From Carboxylicivirga longa (GTDB lineage Bacteria > Bacteroidota > Bacteroidia > Bacteroidales > Marinilabiliaceae), in the NCBI RefSeq assembly GCF_050589825.1, contig NZ_JBNGOZ010000001.1:124001-188000 (forward strand): DNA of 64,000 bases, read 5' to 3'. Of the stretch, positions 53,967-61,142 are shown one piece after another. The notes below the pieces were generated by a model. That model was given only the letters and a program-made list of their open reading frames with translations, made no database searches and had not been told where the DNA came from. Every line of letters begins with the position of its first letter. Position 1 is the first letter of the stretch. Position numbers and translations under genes: made by a program.

Positions 53967-54668
53967 CAACGGTATTTGCCCTAAAAGAGGAATATTAAAT
54001 TCACGGGCCAACTCTTCGCCACCACCTTTACCAAATATGTTATATTGTTCATCGGGATGAGCCTTAGGCGTAAACCAGCTCATGTTTTCCACAATGCCCA
54101 GCAGTGGCATTTTAATGGAAGAATGTCTGAACATACTTAGTGCCTTCCTGCCATCGGCCACCGCCAGTTGCTGGGGGGTAATTACTACCAATGCTTGCGC
54201 CTTTTTTAGGTCTTGCGCCAGCGTAATGCAGATATCGCCGGTGCCGGGTGGCATGTCAATCACCAAAGCATCAAGTGGCCCCCAAAGGGTGTCGTTAATA
54301 ATTTGTTTTAGTGTTTTTGATGCCATGGGTCCCCGCCATATTACCGCATCTTCCTTGTTAGTAAGGAGTCCAATGGACATGATTTTGACCCCGTACTTTT
54401 CGATGGGTACGATGTAGTTCTTATTGTTTTGTTGGCTCAGGCGGGGTCGCTGACCTTCCAGGCCAAACTGAATAGGAGTGGAGGGGCCGTATAAATCGGC
54501 ATCCAAAAGACCGGTTGATAAGCCTTCGCGTGCCAGGCTGACGGCCAGGTTAGCAGCTACTGTCGATTTGCCTACGCCTCCCTTGCCCGAGGCCACCATG
54601 ATGATGTGTTTTACATCGGGCAAAAGCTCTTTCTCCTGCTGCGGAATTACCATTTTATATTCTGACAT
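53964..54668 (-). CDS. mrp: Mrp/NBP35 family P-loop ATPase, truncated by a frameshift
   Basis: The in-frame product is 234 residues and stops at GQIPL, about 40 residues short of the family's usual end; the missing end is present in another frame (see 53845-53966). It has the deviant Walker A SGKGGVGKSTVAANLA, the Asp-loop LLDADLYGPSTP, Walker B DALVIDMPPGTGD and a conserved GIVENMSWF. The CxxC cluster-binding pair expected in ENMSYFxCPxC is degenerate here (ENMSWFTPKAHPDE has no Cys). No N-terminal DUF59 domain exists. It is the last gene of the ORP-like operon; Mrp belongs to the ORP complex in Desulfovibrio. A sequencing error is possible. Confidence 0.88.
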   Translation of the reverse strand: MSEYKMVIPQQEKELLPDVKHIIMVASGKGGVGKSTVAANLAVSLAREGLSTGLLDADLYGPSTPIQFGLEGQRPRLSQQNNKNYIVPIEKYGVKIMSIGLLTNKEDAVIWRGPMASKTLKQIINDTLWGPLDALVIDMPPGTGDICITLAQDLKKAQALVVITPQQLAVADGRKALSMFRHSSIKMPLLGIVENMSWFTPKAHPDEQYNIFGKGGGEELAREFNIPLLGQIPL

Positions 54669-54734
54669 AGTGTTATTGTTTAGGCTATTTATATACTTAA
54701 TACAATTTGCGATGGTAAAGCGAGTAAAATTGTT

Positions 54735-55610
54735 CTACTCCTGTGCTCTTTGTGCCAGGTAATTCCAGGCACGGCGTATTTGTATGGCTGCTTCTGATTG
54801 CGGTGCATAGTCAACAATGGTTTTTTGTGCCAGCATGGCTTCCCTTGCGACCCGACTAAATGGTATTTTGGCCAGTAGAGGAATGTTAGCTCTTTTCAGC
54901 CCTTGCTCTACTTCTTGCTCAACCATTTGATTAATGCCGGATTTATTGATAACAGCCGAAATGGGGATATTAAAATTACGGATGAGGCTAATGAGCCGCT
55001 GGGCATCGTGCCAGCCACTTTGCGTGGGTTCAATAACCAACAGTACTTGATGGGTGCCGGTGAGCGAAGCAATAACAGGGCAGCCAATGCCCGGTGGTCC
55101 GTCGCTTAGCAGGTAGCGTGCCTTCCTGTTTTTTGCTTCCTGTGCGGCTTTACGGCGGATAAAGCTTACCAGCTTGCCCGAGTTTTCTTCGCCGGGACCC
55201 ATCTGTGCATGCACAAAAGGACCATTGGCTGTATCAGACAGAAACCATTGGTTACCGCTGTTGGGCGTTGACGTAATGGCCTCTTGAGGGCATAAGCGTT
55301 CGCACAGGCGGCAGCCTTCGCAGCTAAAGGGGTTAATATGATAGCTTCCGTCCTTTAGCTCAATGGCTTTATAGCGGCAGTGCTCAAAGCAAAGTCCACA
55401 TTGCGAGCAATCTGAATCATTGATGTGAGCCGTCCATCCGCTGGTAAAAACGCCATTTTCTAACACTGTGGGTTGCAGCAGCAGAAACAGGTCGGCCGCA
55501 TCCACATCGTTATCGCAGATCACAGCACTGTCGGCTAGTGCTGTGAGTGCGGCTGTGATGGTGGTTTTGCCGGTGCCTCCCTTGCCGCTTAATATGGTTA
55601 TTTCATGCAT
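54735..55610 (-). CDS. MinD-type ATPase with inserted 2[4Fe-4S] ferredoxin domain (second copy)
   Basis: The protein has 291 residues from MHEITILSGK (55610). It has the deviant Walker A LSGKGGTGKTT (Lys 10 and Lys 15) and CDNDVDAAD. A ferredoxin insert with two CxxCxxCxxxC motifs follows (C68/71/74/78 and C97/100/103/107). Walker B is YLLSDGPPGIGCPVIASLTG. It lies next to a paralogue and overlaps it by 8 bases. Homologues in Desulfovibrio are ORP-complex members and are thought to move or insert Fe-S or Mo-Cu clusters using ATP. The upstream 80 residues of the longer open frame are not family-like and were dropped. Confidence 0.92.
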   Translation of the reverse strand: MHEITILSGKGGTGKTTITAALTALADSAVICDNDVDAADLFLLLQPTVLENGVFTSGWTAHINDSDCSQCGLCFEHCRYKAIELKDGSYHINPFSCEGCRLCERLCPQEAITSTPNSGNQWFLSDTANGPFVHAQMGPGEENSGKLVSFIRRKAAQEAKNRKARYLLSDGPPGIGCPVIASLTGTHQVLLVIEPTQSGWHDAQRLISLIRNFNIPISAVINKSGINQMVEQEVEQGLKRANIPLLAKIPFSRVAREAMLAQKTIVDYAPQSEAAIQIRRAWNYLAQRAQE

Positions 55611-56484
55611 ATTGCAATAGCTTACTTTGTAGATGGGTAATAATTGCTTGATAGGCTGTTGTAATTGTATCCGGAATGTCATCCAGCAGCGCTCCGCGGG
55701 CGTATTGATGAGCGTAGTTGCTTGAGAAAGGTATCTTTCCCAGTACTTCAATCTTTTCTGCTGCCAGGTAGTCGTCGAGCGCCTTGAAGTTGTCCTCGTA
55801 TTTGTTAATGATGACCCCAAAGGGTTGTTGAAGCTCGCGCATAAGGGCAACCATCAGCTTTAAATCGTGCAGGCCGAAGGGGCTTGGTTCGGTAACCAAA
55901 ATAGTGTAATCAGCTTGGGTTACGGTGGCTACCACCGGGCAGCTTGTTCCCGGAGGGGCGTCCAGCAGCTGTATGTCGGCATTTACGTGATGACTCTTAA
56001 GTAGCTCTTTAATGGCCAGCGTTTGCATGGGTGAGCCAATATTCAGTCGCCCTTCAACCAGCGAAGTATGCTCGCAGTTACCGTAGCAGCTCAGTTGTGC
56101 AATGGGATGCGCCTCTTCAATAATAGCCTCGGGAACGGGACAGGCGTAAGTACATGCGCCACAGGAGTGGCACAGGCTTTTGTTGACCTCGGCAAAGTTG
56201 GCTGTGGGAAGAACTACAATGGCGTTAAACTCGCAATATTCAACACATTGACGGCAGAAAGTGCATTGGGATGTGTCGATGTGTGGTATCATCTGATGAA
56301 TAGCTTCTTCGCTTTGTTTCTTGTAACCCTTTAAAAAAAGAGCATCATTGGGCTCTTCTACATCGCAGTCGATGAGTTGCACCGAGGCTGTTGCCTGTGT
56401 TTTTAAGTGATGAAAGAGGTTCAGTGAAACGGTGGTTTTGCCCGTGCCTCCTTTACCACTGGCGATAGCTATCTTTACTGACAT
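55603..56484 (-). CDS. MinD-type ATPase with inserted 2[4Fe-4S] ferredoxin domain (first copy)
   Basis: The protein has 293 residues. It has Walker A IASGKGGTGKTTVSLNLF, a switch region DCDVEEPNDALFLKG, and a ferredoxin insert with C74/77/80/84 and C105/108/111/115. An extra CYGNC pair (near residue 133) follows, and Walker B is QLLDAPPGTSCPVVATVTQA. It overlaps the DUF4405 gene by 10 bases and its paralogue by 8, so expression is tightly coupled. The two paralogues probably act as a heterodimer, as the paired ATPases of the ORP cluster do. Cytoplasmic; it likely handles metal-sulfur clusters. Confidence 0.92.
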   Translation of the reverse strand: MSVKIAIASGKGGTGKTTVSLNLFHHLKTQATASVQLIDCDVEEPNDALFLKGYKKQSEEAIHQMIPHIDTSQCTFCRQCVEYCEFNAIVVLPTANFAEVNKSLCHSCGACTYACPVPEAIIEEAHPIAQLSCYGNCEHTSLVEGRLNIGSPMQTLAIKELLKSHHVNADIQLLDAPPGTSCPVVATVTQADYTILVTEPSPFGLHDLKLMVALMRELQQPFGVIINKYEDNFKALDDYLAAEKIEVLGKIPFSSNYAHQYARGALLDDIPDTITTAYQAIITHLQSKLLQYA

Positions 56485-57137
56485 TCTTCATGATACTGGT
56501 TGATGATATTTCTGATTTCTGACATCTGAAAACCATATTGTTTGCGTAGTTGTCCCAGTTGCGCCTCACCGTTAACATGCTTAGGTAGTTGTAAATGCTG
56601 CTGCAGATAGGGCAGAGGTACTTTGTAGGTGTCTACCACTTCCTGAAGCCTTAGTTTACCGTTAATGACTGTTGTTTGTTTAAGATCTGCCTGTATAGCA
56701 TGCTTTGTAACGGGTGCCTGGGGATGCTGATGGCTTGTATGTTTGCTATTTTCTACTGGTCTTGTTATGTCGCTTGGTTTTACAAAAAACGGAATAATCA
56801 ATAATGAAAGACAAATAAATACGAAGCACCATGATATAAGTGATTTAGCACTTGAGGAATTAACCATTCTACTGAAAATGGTTTTAATGAAGCCCCAGTG
56901 TAGCACAATATGAACCACCAGAAGGGCTATCATCACCAGGCTGATATAAAAATGAATATCGCCCCACTGGTGCCGGTCCATACCCAGCCATTGCAGATTT
57001 TTACCTGCGCCCGCTTGTGCCCACCGATCCTGCCCCGAGGGCAGGGTGTATTTTATTAAAAGCCCAATGCCACTTATTGCACAGAGGCAAAATAATAGCA
57101 AGGCATCGATAATGAAATTGATGCTTGACTTCTTCAT
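56475..57137 (-). CDS. DUF4405 membrane protein with C-terminal helical domain
   Basis: The protein has 220 residues with three transmembrane helices (about 8-26, 60-85, 100-120). The histidines in HQWGDIHFYISLVMIALLVV and HIVLHWGF fit DUF4405, a cytochrome-b561-like family that may bind haem. After a hydrophilic stretch the C-terminal 60 residues carry a repeat-like module (RLQEVVDTYKVPLPYLQQHL, then QLGQLRKQYGFQMSEIRNII), often seen in membrane redox proteins. It sits inside the ATPase operon, so it could feed electrons to the cluster-handling proteins; this is inference. A 119-base spacer with a hairpin precedes it. Confidence 0.72.
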   Translation of the reverse strand: MKKSSINFIIDALLLFCLCAISGIGLLIKYTLPSGQDRWAQAGAGKNLQWLGMDRHQWGDIHFYISLVMIALLVVHIVLHWGFIKTIFSRMVNSSSAKSLISWCFVFICLSLLIIPFFVKPSDITRPVENSKHTSHQHPQAPVTKHAIQADLKQTTVINGKLRLQEVVDTYKVPLPYLQQHLQLPKHVNGEAQLGQLRKQYGFQMSEIRNIINQYHEECQ

Positions 57138-57165
57138 CGGTTATCTGTAGTTAATAAATAAAAGG

Positions 57166-57216
57166 CAGAGGATGACTTACAATTGTGAGAAATAGATGAT
57201 TCTGAGTCACCCTCTG
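57166..57216 (-). other. Hairpin in the 119-base spacer before DUF4405
   Basis: CAGAGGATGACT (57166-57177) pairs with AGTCACCCTCTG (57205-57216) with one mismatch and a 27-nt loop. No T run follows. It may be an mRNA processing or partial attenuation site between the small upstream genes and the ATPases. Confidence 0.4.
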
Positions 57217-57256
57217 TCACCACTCATTTTGCTTATTTGTGAGTTTGCTGAAACAC

Positions 57257-57439
57257 TTACTCGTTTCCGGATCTGAATTTGAATCCGAAGCCCCATTTAC
57301 GGCGACCTCTTCCTCGTCCCATGCCCGCCTCTGATTGAGAAGGTGCATCTTTACTGTTTTTTGAAGTACGGCATTTGCCTCTACCTCTTCCGGTACCGGG
57401 ACCTTGTCCCGATGGTCCGCTTGCGTCGAATCTTGGCAT
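57257..57439 (-). CDS. DUF5320-like Gly/Arg-rich small protein
   Basis: The protein has 60 residues. The N-terminal MPRFDASGPSGQGPGTGRG and the following GKC match the DUF5320 pattern MPRxDxxGPxGxGPxTGRGxGxC. The rest is low-complexity and basic with a second GMGRGRGRRKW repeat. Such proteins usually lie beside NifX/ORP-like and MinD-ferredoxin genes, as here. Function unknown. Its ATG is 12 bases after the stop of the ORP-like gene. Confidence 0.75.
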   Translation of the reverse strand: MPRFDASGPSGQGPGTGRGRGKCRTSKNSKDAPSQSEAGMGRGRGRRKWGFGFKFRSGNE

Positions 57440-57451
57440 AATAAACCGGTT

Positions 57452-57769
57452 TTAAACGGATAATTTATCGATGATTACTCCCACGGTACTGTTGGCATCA
57501 TCCAGCATCACCATCTGAATCTTAAATTGATTAAGCAAATCTTTTGCTTTGGGTCCGAAGTCACCGGAGATAATTCGTTTCACCCCCAGCTCAATCATCT
57601 TCTCGGCTGCCTTTGTGCCGGCACCGCCTTGTGCATCGCACTGTTCGTTGGCAATAAACTGCGTACTGCCATTGCTTGTGTCATAAACGCAAAAATAGGC
57701 AGCGCGACCAAAGCGCAGGTCAAATTTTGCATCGGTGCTGTCTCCGCTTGATGTGATAGCAATCTTCAT
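57452..57769 (-). CDS. NifX/NifB-C-type cluster-binding protein (ORP-like)
   Basis: The protein has 105 residues, a single dinitrogenase iron-molybdenum cofactor-binding domain (PF02579): MKIAITSSGDSTDAKFDLRF, then GRAAYFCVYD and GAGTKAAEKMIELGVKRIIS, and GPKAKDLLNQ. This is the fold of the Desulfovibrio orange protein, which binds a Mo-Cu-S cluster, and of archaeal NifX-like proteins. No nif genes are seen, so it is not a nitrogenase factor. It is the second gene of the operon after the DUF134 regulator, 11 bases downstream of it. Confidence 0.9.
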   Translation of the reverse strand: MKIAITSSGDSTDAKFDLRFGRAAYFCVYDTSNGSTQFIANEQCDAQGGAGTKAAEKMIELGVKRIISGDFGPKAKDLLNQFKIQMVMLDDANSTVGVIIDKLSV

Positions 57770-57780
57770 AATATCTCGTG

Positions 57781-58188
57781 TTATTTCATTTTTTTAATGA
57801 TGGGTTCAATGGCATCTGACTTACAGATGGGACAGTCTTTACTGTTGTCATCGGGCAGGTTAAAGCGCGCGTGACAGGCATTGCATACATACCAGTCATC
57901 ATCGAGGTGTGCGTTGCCAAACACTGTTTTGAACTCACAGGATTCAACCAGTGATTTAGCAATTTTTTGACGGGCACTTTCGTAAATGCGGGCAAAGGTA
58001 GCCCGAGAAATTCCCATTAGCTTACAGGCCTCTTCCTGGTTCATATTATCATAATCGGCTAGTTTTATGGCTTCATATTCTTCGTAATTTAGTTCGACTA
58101 CCCGATTGTTCTTGATATGGCCATAAGGTCTAAATCCTTTGAACCCCGGCGGGGCTACTATTTTTCGTAAACGTCTTCGTCGTGGCAT
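57781..58188 (-). CDS. DUF134 family HTH protein with zinc-ribbon tail, putative regulator
   Basis: The protein has 135 residues. The DUF134 signature is MPRRRRLRKIVAPPGFKGFR and VELNYEEYEAIKLADYDNMN. An HTH segment follows (NQEEACKLMGISRATFARIY, about 50-70). The C-terminal zinc ribbon has C102/C105 and C119/C122 (CNAC...CPIC). DUF134 proteins are DNA-binding by sequence and often adjoin NifX/ORP-like genes. It heads the operon. Two perfect palindromes at its own promoter are good candidates for its binding sites, which would make it autoregulated; the zinc ribbon could sense metal or redox. Regulation is inference. Confidence 0.9.
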   Translation of the reverse strand: MPRRRRLRKIVAPPGFKGFRPYGHIKNNRVVELNYEEYEAIKLADYDNMNQEEACKLMGISRATFARIYESARQKIAKSLVESCEFKTVFGNAHLDDDWYVCNACHARFNLPDDNSKDCPICKSDAIEPIIKKMK

Positions 58189-58206
58189 AATTGAATATTG
58201 ATGCTA

Positions 58207-58238
58207 CAAATATAATGAGAATATTCTCATATAGCAAG
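58207..58238 (-). promoter_or_regulatory. Promoter of the ORP-like operon
   Basis: On the minus strand CTTG (58238-58235), 20 bases, TATATTTG (58214-58207). The -7 box is exact and the -33 box has three of four bases. Predicted start about 58200, 12 bases before the ATG. Confidence 0.75.
58215..58230. promoter_or_regulatory. Operator palindrome 1 (between -33 and -7)
   Basis: ATGAGAATATTCTCAT is a perfect 16-bp palindrome lying in the -33/-7 spacer of the ORP-operon promoter. A bound protein would block polymerase. It repeats exactly 31 bp upstream. Confidence 0.8.
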
Positions 58239-58244
58239 GTTTCA

Positions 58245-58262
58245 AATGAGAATATTCTCATT
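58245..58262. promoter_or_regulatory. Operator palindrome 2 (upstream of -33)
   Basis: AATGAGAATATTCTCATT is a perfect 18-bp palindrome with the same 16-bp core as operator 1. Centre-to-centre distance is 31 bp, about three helical turns, so two dimers would sit on the same DNA face. Confidence 0.8.
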
Positions 58263-58486
58263 ATTAACATTCCTCATTTCAGGTTATTGTGTCAAGCATT
58301 TATTTGCAAACGTTTGCTATCTGCTGCTATAAAATATTTTAGGTGTCTTAATTAATAATTTCAGTAAAGCATTCATGTGTCTATGTATCTGTTTGGCAGT
58401 GTATTAATGATCCTTGCCGTGCCTCGTTTAAGCTTTTTTGCCTGAGAGTGAGGTGCTGTTGAGAAGCCTAATCACCTCAATGTATT

Positions 58487-58494
58487 TATTTTTG
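58487..58494 (+). promoter_or_regulatory. Bacteroidota -7 box (TATTTTTG) of GH97
   Basis: TATTTTTG matches TAnnTTTG. The predicted start is near 58500, directly at the operator-like palindrome. Confidence 0.5.
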
Positions 58495-58499
58495 GGGTA

Positions 58500-58518
58500 A
58501 TTTATCAAGGTGATAAAT
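58500..58518. promoter_or_regulatory. Inverted repeat at the GH97 start site, candidate operator
   Basis: ATTTATCA-AGG-TGATAAAT has 8-bp perfect arms and a 3-bp centre and overlaps the predicted transcription start. This is a usual place for a repressor site controlling a glycoside hydrolase. Confidence 0.55.
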
Positions 58519-58551
58519 AAAGTAATAGAGCTAATTTAAATATTCCAGTAT

Positions 58552-60687
58552 ATGAAGAAGTTATTTGTTCTGCAGTTACTATTAATGATGGGCTTTGGGC
58601 TTTTTGCCGAAGTACTGACATCGCCCGGAGGCACATTAAGAATGAACTTTTCTGTAAAAGAGGGCAAGCCTGTTTATTGGCTGGAGCGAGGTAGTAAAAT
58701 GGTGATTAAACCTAGTTACCTGGGGCTGGAGCTAAAAGATGCCACTGATCTGATGGATGGTTTTGAGCTGACGGATGTGGAAACATCCAGTATTGATGAT
58801 ACCTGGCAACCTGTGTGGGGCGAGTGGAAGAGCATTCGTAACCATTACAACGAGATGGCCGCTACCCTAACGCAAGTAGAAACGGGTCGTCAGCTGCTGT
58901 TGCGTTTTCGCCTGTTTGACGATGGACTGGGCTTTCGTTATGAATTTCCGGAGCAAGATAACATGACGCATTTTGTAATTAAGGAAGAGCGTACGCAGTT
59001 TGCCATGGCCGGTGACCATACGGCTTTTTGGATACCGGGTGATTACGATACCCAGGAGTATGATTATACCGAGTCGCGTTTAAGCGAAATTCGCGGGCTC
59101 ATGGACAAGGCTATCACGCCCAATGCTTCCCAAACGCCTTTTTCGGATACGGGCGTACAAACGGCTTTGATGATGAAGAGTGACGATGGCCTTTACATCA
59201 ACCTGCATGAGGCAGCCCTGATTGAGTATGCCTGCATGCATCTTGAGCTGGATGATGAAAATTTGGTTTTTGAATCGTACTTAACACCTGATGTTCGTGG
59301 TGATAAGGGCTATCTTCAGGCTCCCTGTACTTCGCCCTGGCGCACGGTGATTGTTAGCGATGATGCCGCCGATATACTCATGTCGAACATTACTCTGAAT
59401 CTGAATGAGCCTTGCGCTTATGAAGATGTGTCGTGGATTACACCCGTGAAATACATTGGTGTATGGTGGGAGATGATTACCGGCAAGGGAAGTTGGGCTT
59501 ATACCGATTTGCCAAGTGTGAAGCTGGGAGAGACGGATTATTCCAAGACGGTGCCCAATGGTAAACATTCAGCTAATAACAGCAAGGTGAAGCGTTATAT
59601 TGATTTTGCTTCCGAACATGGTTTTGATGCTGTGCTGGTAGAGGGCTGGAACGAAGGCTGGGAAGACTGGTTTGATAAGTCAAAAGATTATGTGTTTGAC
59701 TTTGTAACACCCTATCCTGACTTTGATGTGGCCATGCTACGCGATTATGCCAAGAGCAAAGGAGTGCGCCTTATGATGCATCACGAGACTTCGAGCTCGG
59801 TGCGTAATTATGAGCGTCATATTGATAAGGCCTATCAATTTATGGTGGATAATAACTACAACTCGGTGAAGAGTGGTTATGTGGGCGATATTTTGCCACG
59901 CGGTGAGTATCATTACGGGCAATGGATGGTGAATCACTATCAGTATGCCCTTGAGAAAGCAGCAGCGTACAAAATTATGGTGAATGCCCACGAGGCGGTG
60001 CGCCCAACAGGTCTGTGTCGTACCTATCCTAACCTGATTGGCAATGAGAGTGCCCGGGGGACTGAGTATGAGTCTTTCGGTGGTAATAATGTGAATCATA
60101 CTACTATTCTGCCGTTTACACGCTTGATTGGCGGACCTATGGATTATACACCGGGCATTTTCGAAACCGATGTAAGTCAGTATAATCCCGATAATGGCTC
60201 TCGTGTACGCAGCACCATTGCGCGTCAGCTGGCGCTGTATGTTACCATGTACAGTCCTTTGCAAATGGCAGCCGACCTGCCGGAGACCTATGCCAAGCAC
60301 CTGGATGCTTTTCAGTTTATTAAAGATGTAGCATTGGATTGGGATGATACGCGTGTGTTAGAGGCCGAACCGGGTCGCTATATTACCTATGCCCGCAAGG
60401 AAAAAGGAAGTGACAAGTGGTTTGTTGGGTCCACGAATGGGGATGAGGTGCGTAATTCCAGTGTGCGTTTCAACTTTTTGGAGAGCGGTAAGAAATACAT
60501 AGCTACCGTATATGCCGATGCCAAAGATGCCCATTGGGAAACGAATCCTAAGGCTTACGAGATAAGTAAATATGTGGTAAGCAGTAAATCTAAGCTATCG
60601 CAGCACTGTGCCTCGGGTGGTGGTTATGCCATTAGTCTGACGCCGGTGATAAATAAGAAAGAGATGAAAGGGCTTAAGCGCCTTTAA
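58552..60687 (+). CDS. GH97 alpha-glucosidase (SusB-like, inverting type)
   Basis: The protein has 711 residues with a signal peptide ending at GLFAE. An N-terminal beta-super-sandwich (about 20-280) leads to the barrel with YIGVWWEMITGKGSWAY, DAVLVEGWNEGWEDW, VKSGYVGDILPRGEYHYGQW, MVNAHEAVRPTGLCRTYPN and IGNESARGTEYE. The Gly in VKSGYVG stands where retaining GH97 enzymes have the nucleophile Asp. The Glu residues in NAHEAVRPTG and NESARG fit the inverting SusB group. It releases glucose from alpha-glucosides in the periplasm. It is monocistronic and could work with the GH13 enzyme at 14 kb. Confidence 0.93.
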   Translation: MKKLFVLQLLLMMGFGLFAEVLTSPGGTLRMNFSVKEGKPVYWLERGSKMVIKPSYLGLELKDATDLMDGFELTDVETSSIDDTWQPVWGEWKSIRNHYNEMAATLTQVETGRQLLLRFRLFDDGLGFRYEFPEQDNMTHFVIKEERTQFAMAGDHTAFWIPGDYDTQEYDYTESRLSEIRGLMDKAITPNASQTPFSDTGVQTALMMKSDDGLYINLHEAALIEYACMHLELDDENLVFESYLTPDVRGDKGYLQAPCTSPWRTVIVSDDAADILMSNITLNLNEPCAYEDVSWITPVKYIGVWWEMITGKGSWAYTDLPSVKLGETDYSKTVPNGKHSANNSKVKRYIDFASEHGFDAVLVEGWNEGWEDWFDKSKDYVFDFVTPYPDFDVAMLRDYAKSKGVRLMMHHETSSSVRNYERHIDKAYQFMVDNNYNSVKSGYVGDILPRGEYHYGQWMVNHYQYALEKAAAYKIMVNAHEAVRPTGLCRTYPNLIGNESARGTEYESFGGNNVNHTTILPFTRLIGGPMDYTPGIFETDVSQYNPDNGSRVRSTIARQLALYVTMYSPLQMAADLPETYAKHLDAFQFIKDVALDWDDTRVLEAEPGRYITYARKEKGSDKWFVGSTNGDEVRNSSVRFNFLESGKKYIATVYADAKDAHWETNPKAYEISKYVVSSKSKLSQHCASGGGYAISLTPVINKKEMKGLKRL

Positions 60688-60737
60688 ATCTGCTAGTCCC
60701 AACTTTGTTTGTAGTTGGGTCTTCCCAATTGATTGTG

Positions 60738-60769
60738 AACCTTCTTTGCTGCGGCGAGGAAGGTTTTCT
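60738..60769 (+). terminator. Terminator after GH97
   Basis: AACCTTC (60738-60744) pairs with GAAGGTT (60759-60765) and continues into TTCTT. Moderate strength. Confidence 0.5.
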
Positions 60770-60807
60770 TATATTGCATCAGTCAAACTAAATTTTAAAA
60801 ATGAACT

Positions 60808-61029
60808 ATGGAAAAGGATAGCAAATTAACTACTGTATTTGAGGGGTCACCCATGGAAGCGGCGATGCTCTGTGAGGTGTTGATTGATCAGGGCATTGAA
60901 GCCACGCAAAGTAACGCATTAATGGGATCCATTGCCCCACACATTGTGCCGGATGTTAAGGTAATGGTGTTGGAGAAAGATAAGGAAAAGGCCCTGCTAT
61001 GGGTTGAAGAATTTAAAAAGAGTAAATGA
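60808..61029 (+). CDS. DUF2007 family protein
   Basis: The protein has 73 residues. TTVFEGSPMEAAMLCEVLID, GIEATQSN and VPDVKVMVLEKDKEKALLWV match the DUF2007 (putative signal-transducing) fold, a small ferredoxin-like domain. The in-frame ATG is 60808; an ATG at 60800 is in another frame. The function is unknown. It is alone between GH97 and the convergent TonB receptor. Confidence 0.8.
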   Translation: MEKDSKLTTVFEGSPMEAAMLCEVLIDQGIEATQSNALMGSIAPHIVPDVKVMVLEKDKEKALLWVEEFKKSK

Positions 61030-61090
61030 GGTAAATGTCTTCGCTCTTATAATGTTTTTTTCCTTGATTGACATTAGGCTGCTGGGGTAT

Positions 61091-61119
61091 AAAAAAGCCC
61101 GCATCGATGTGATGCGGGC
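61091..61119 (-). terminator. Intrinsic terminator of the thiamin-type TonB receptor
   Basis: GCCCGCATC (61097-61105) pairs with GATGCGGGC (61111-61119), loop 5. On the minus strand it runs into six T residues. It ends the receptor transcript 23 bases past the stop, so no gene follows in that operon. Confidence 0.88.
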
Positions 61120-61142
61120 AAGGAGTATATAGCTTTTTTTGT

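Noticed and set aside
53960..53972. Programmed -1 frameshifting to make full-length Mrp
   Set aside because: The site CCGTTGTAATGG has no slippery heptamer and no strong downstream structure was seen; a deletion or sequence error is simpler.
54735..55850. A longer start for the second MinD-ferredoxin ATPase
   Set aside because: The 80 extra N-terminal residues overlap the paralogue in another frame and are not family-like; the ATG at 55610 directly precedes the P-loop.
57452..57769. NifX-like gene as evidence for nitrogen fixation
   Set aside because: No nifHDK, nifB or nifEN is in the window, and the neighbours are those of ORP-type loci.
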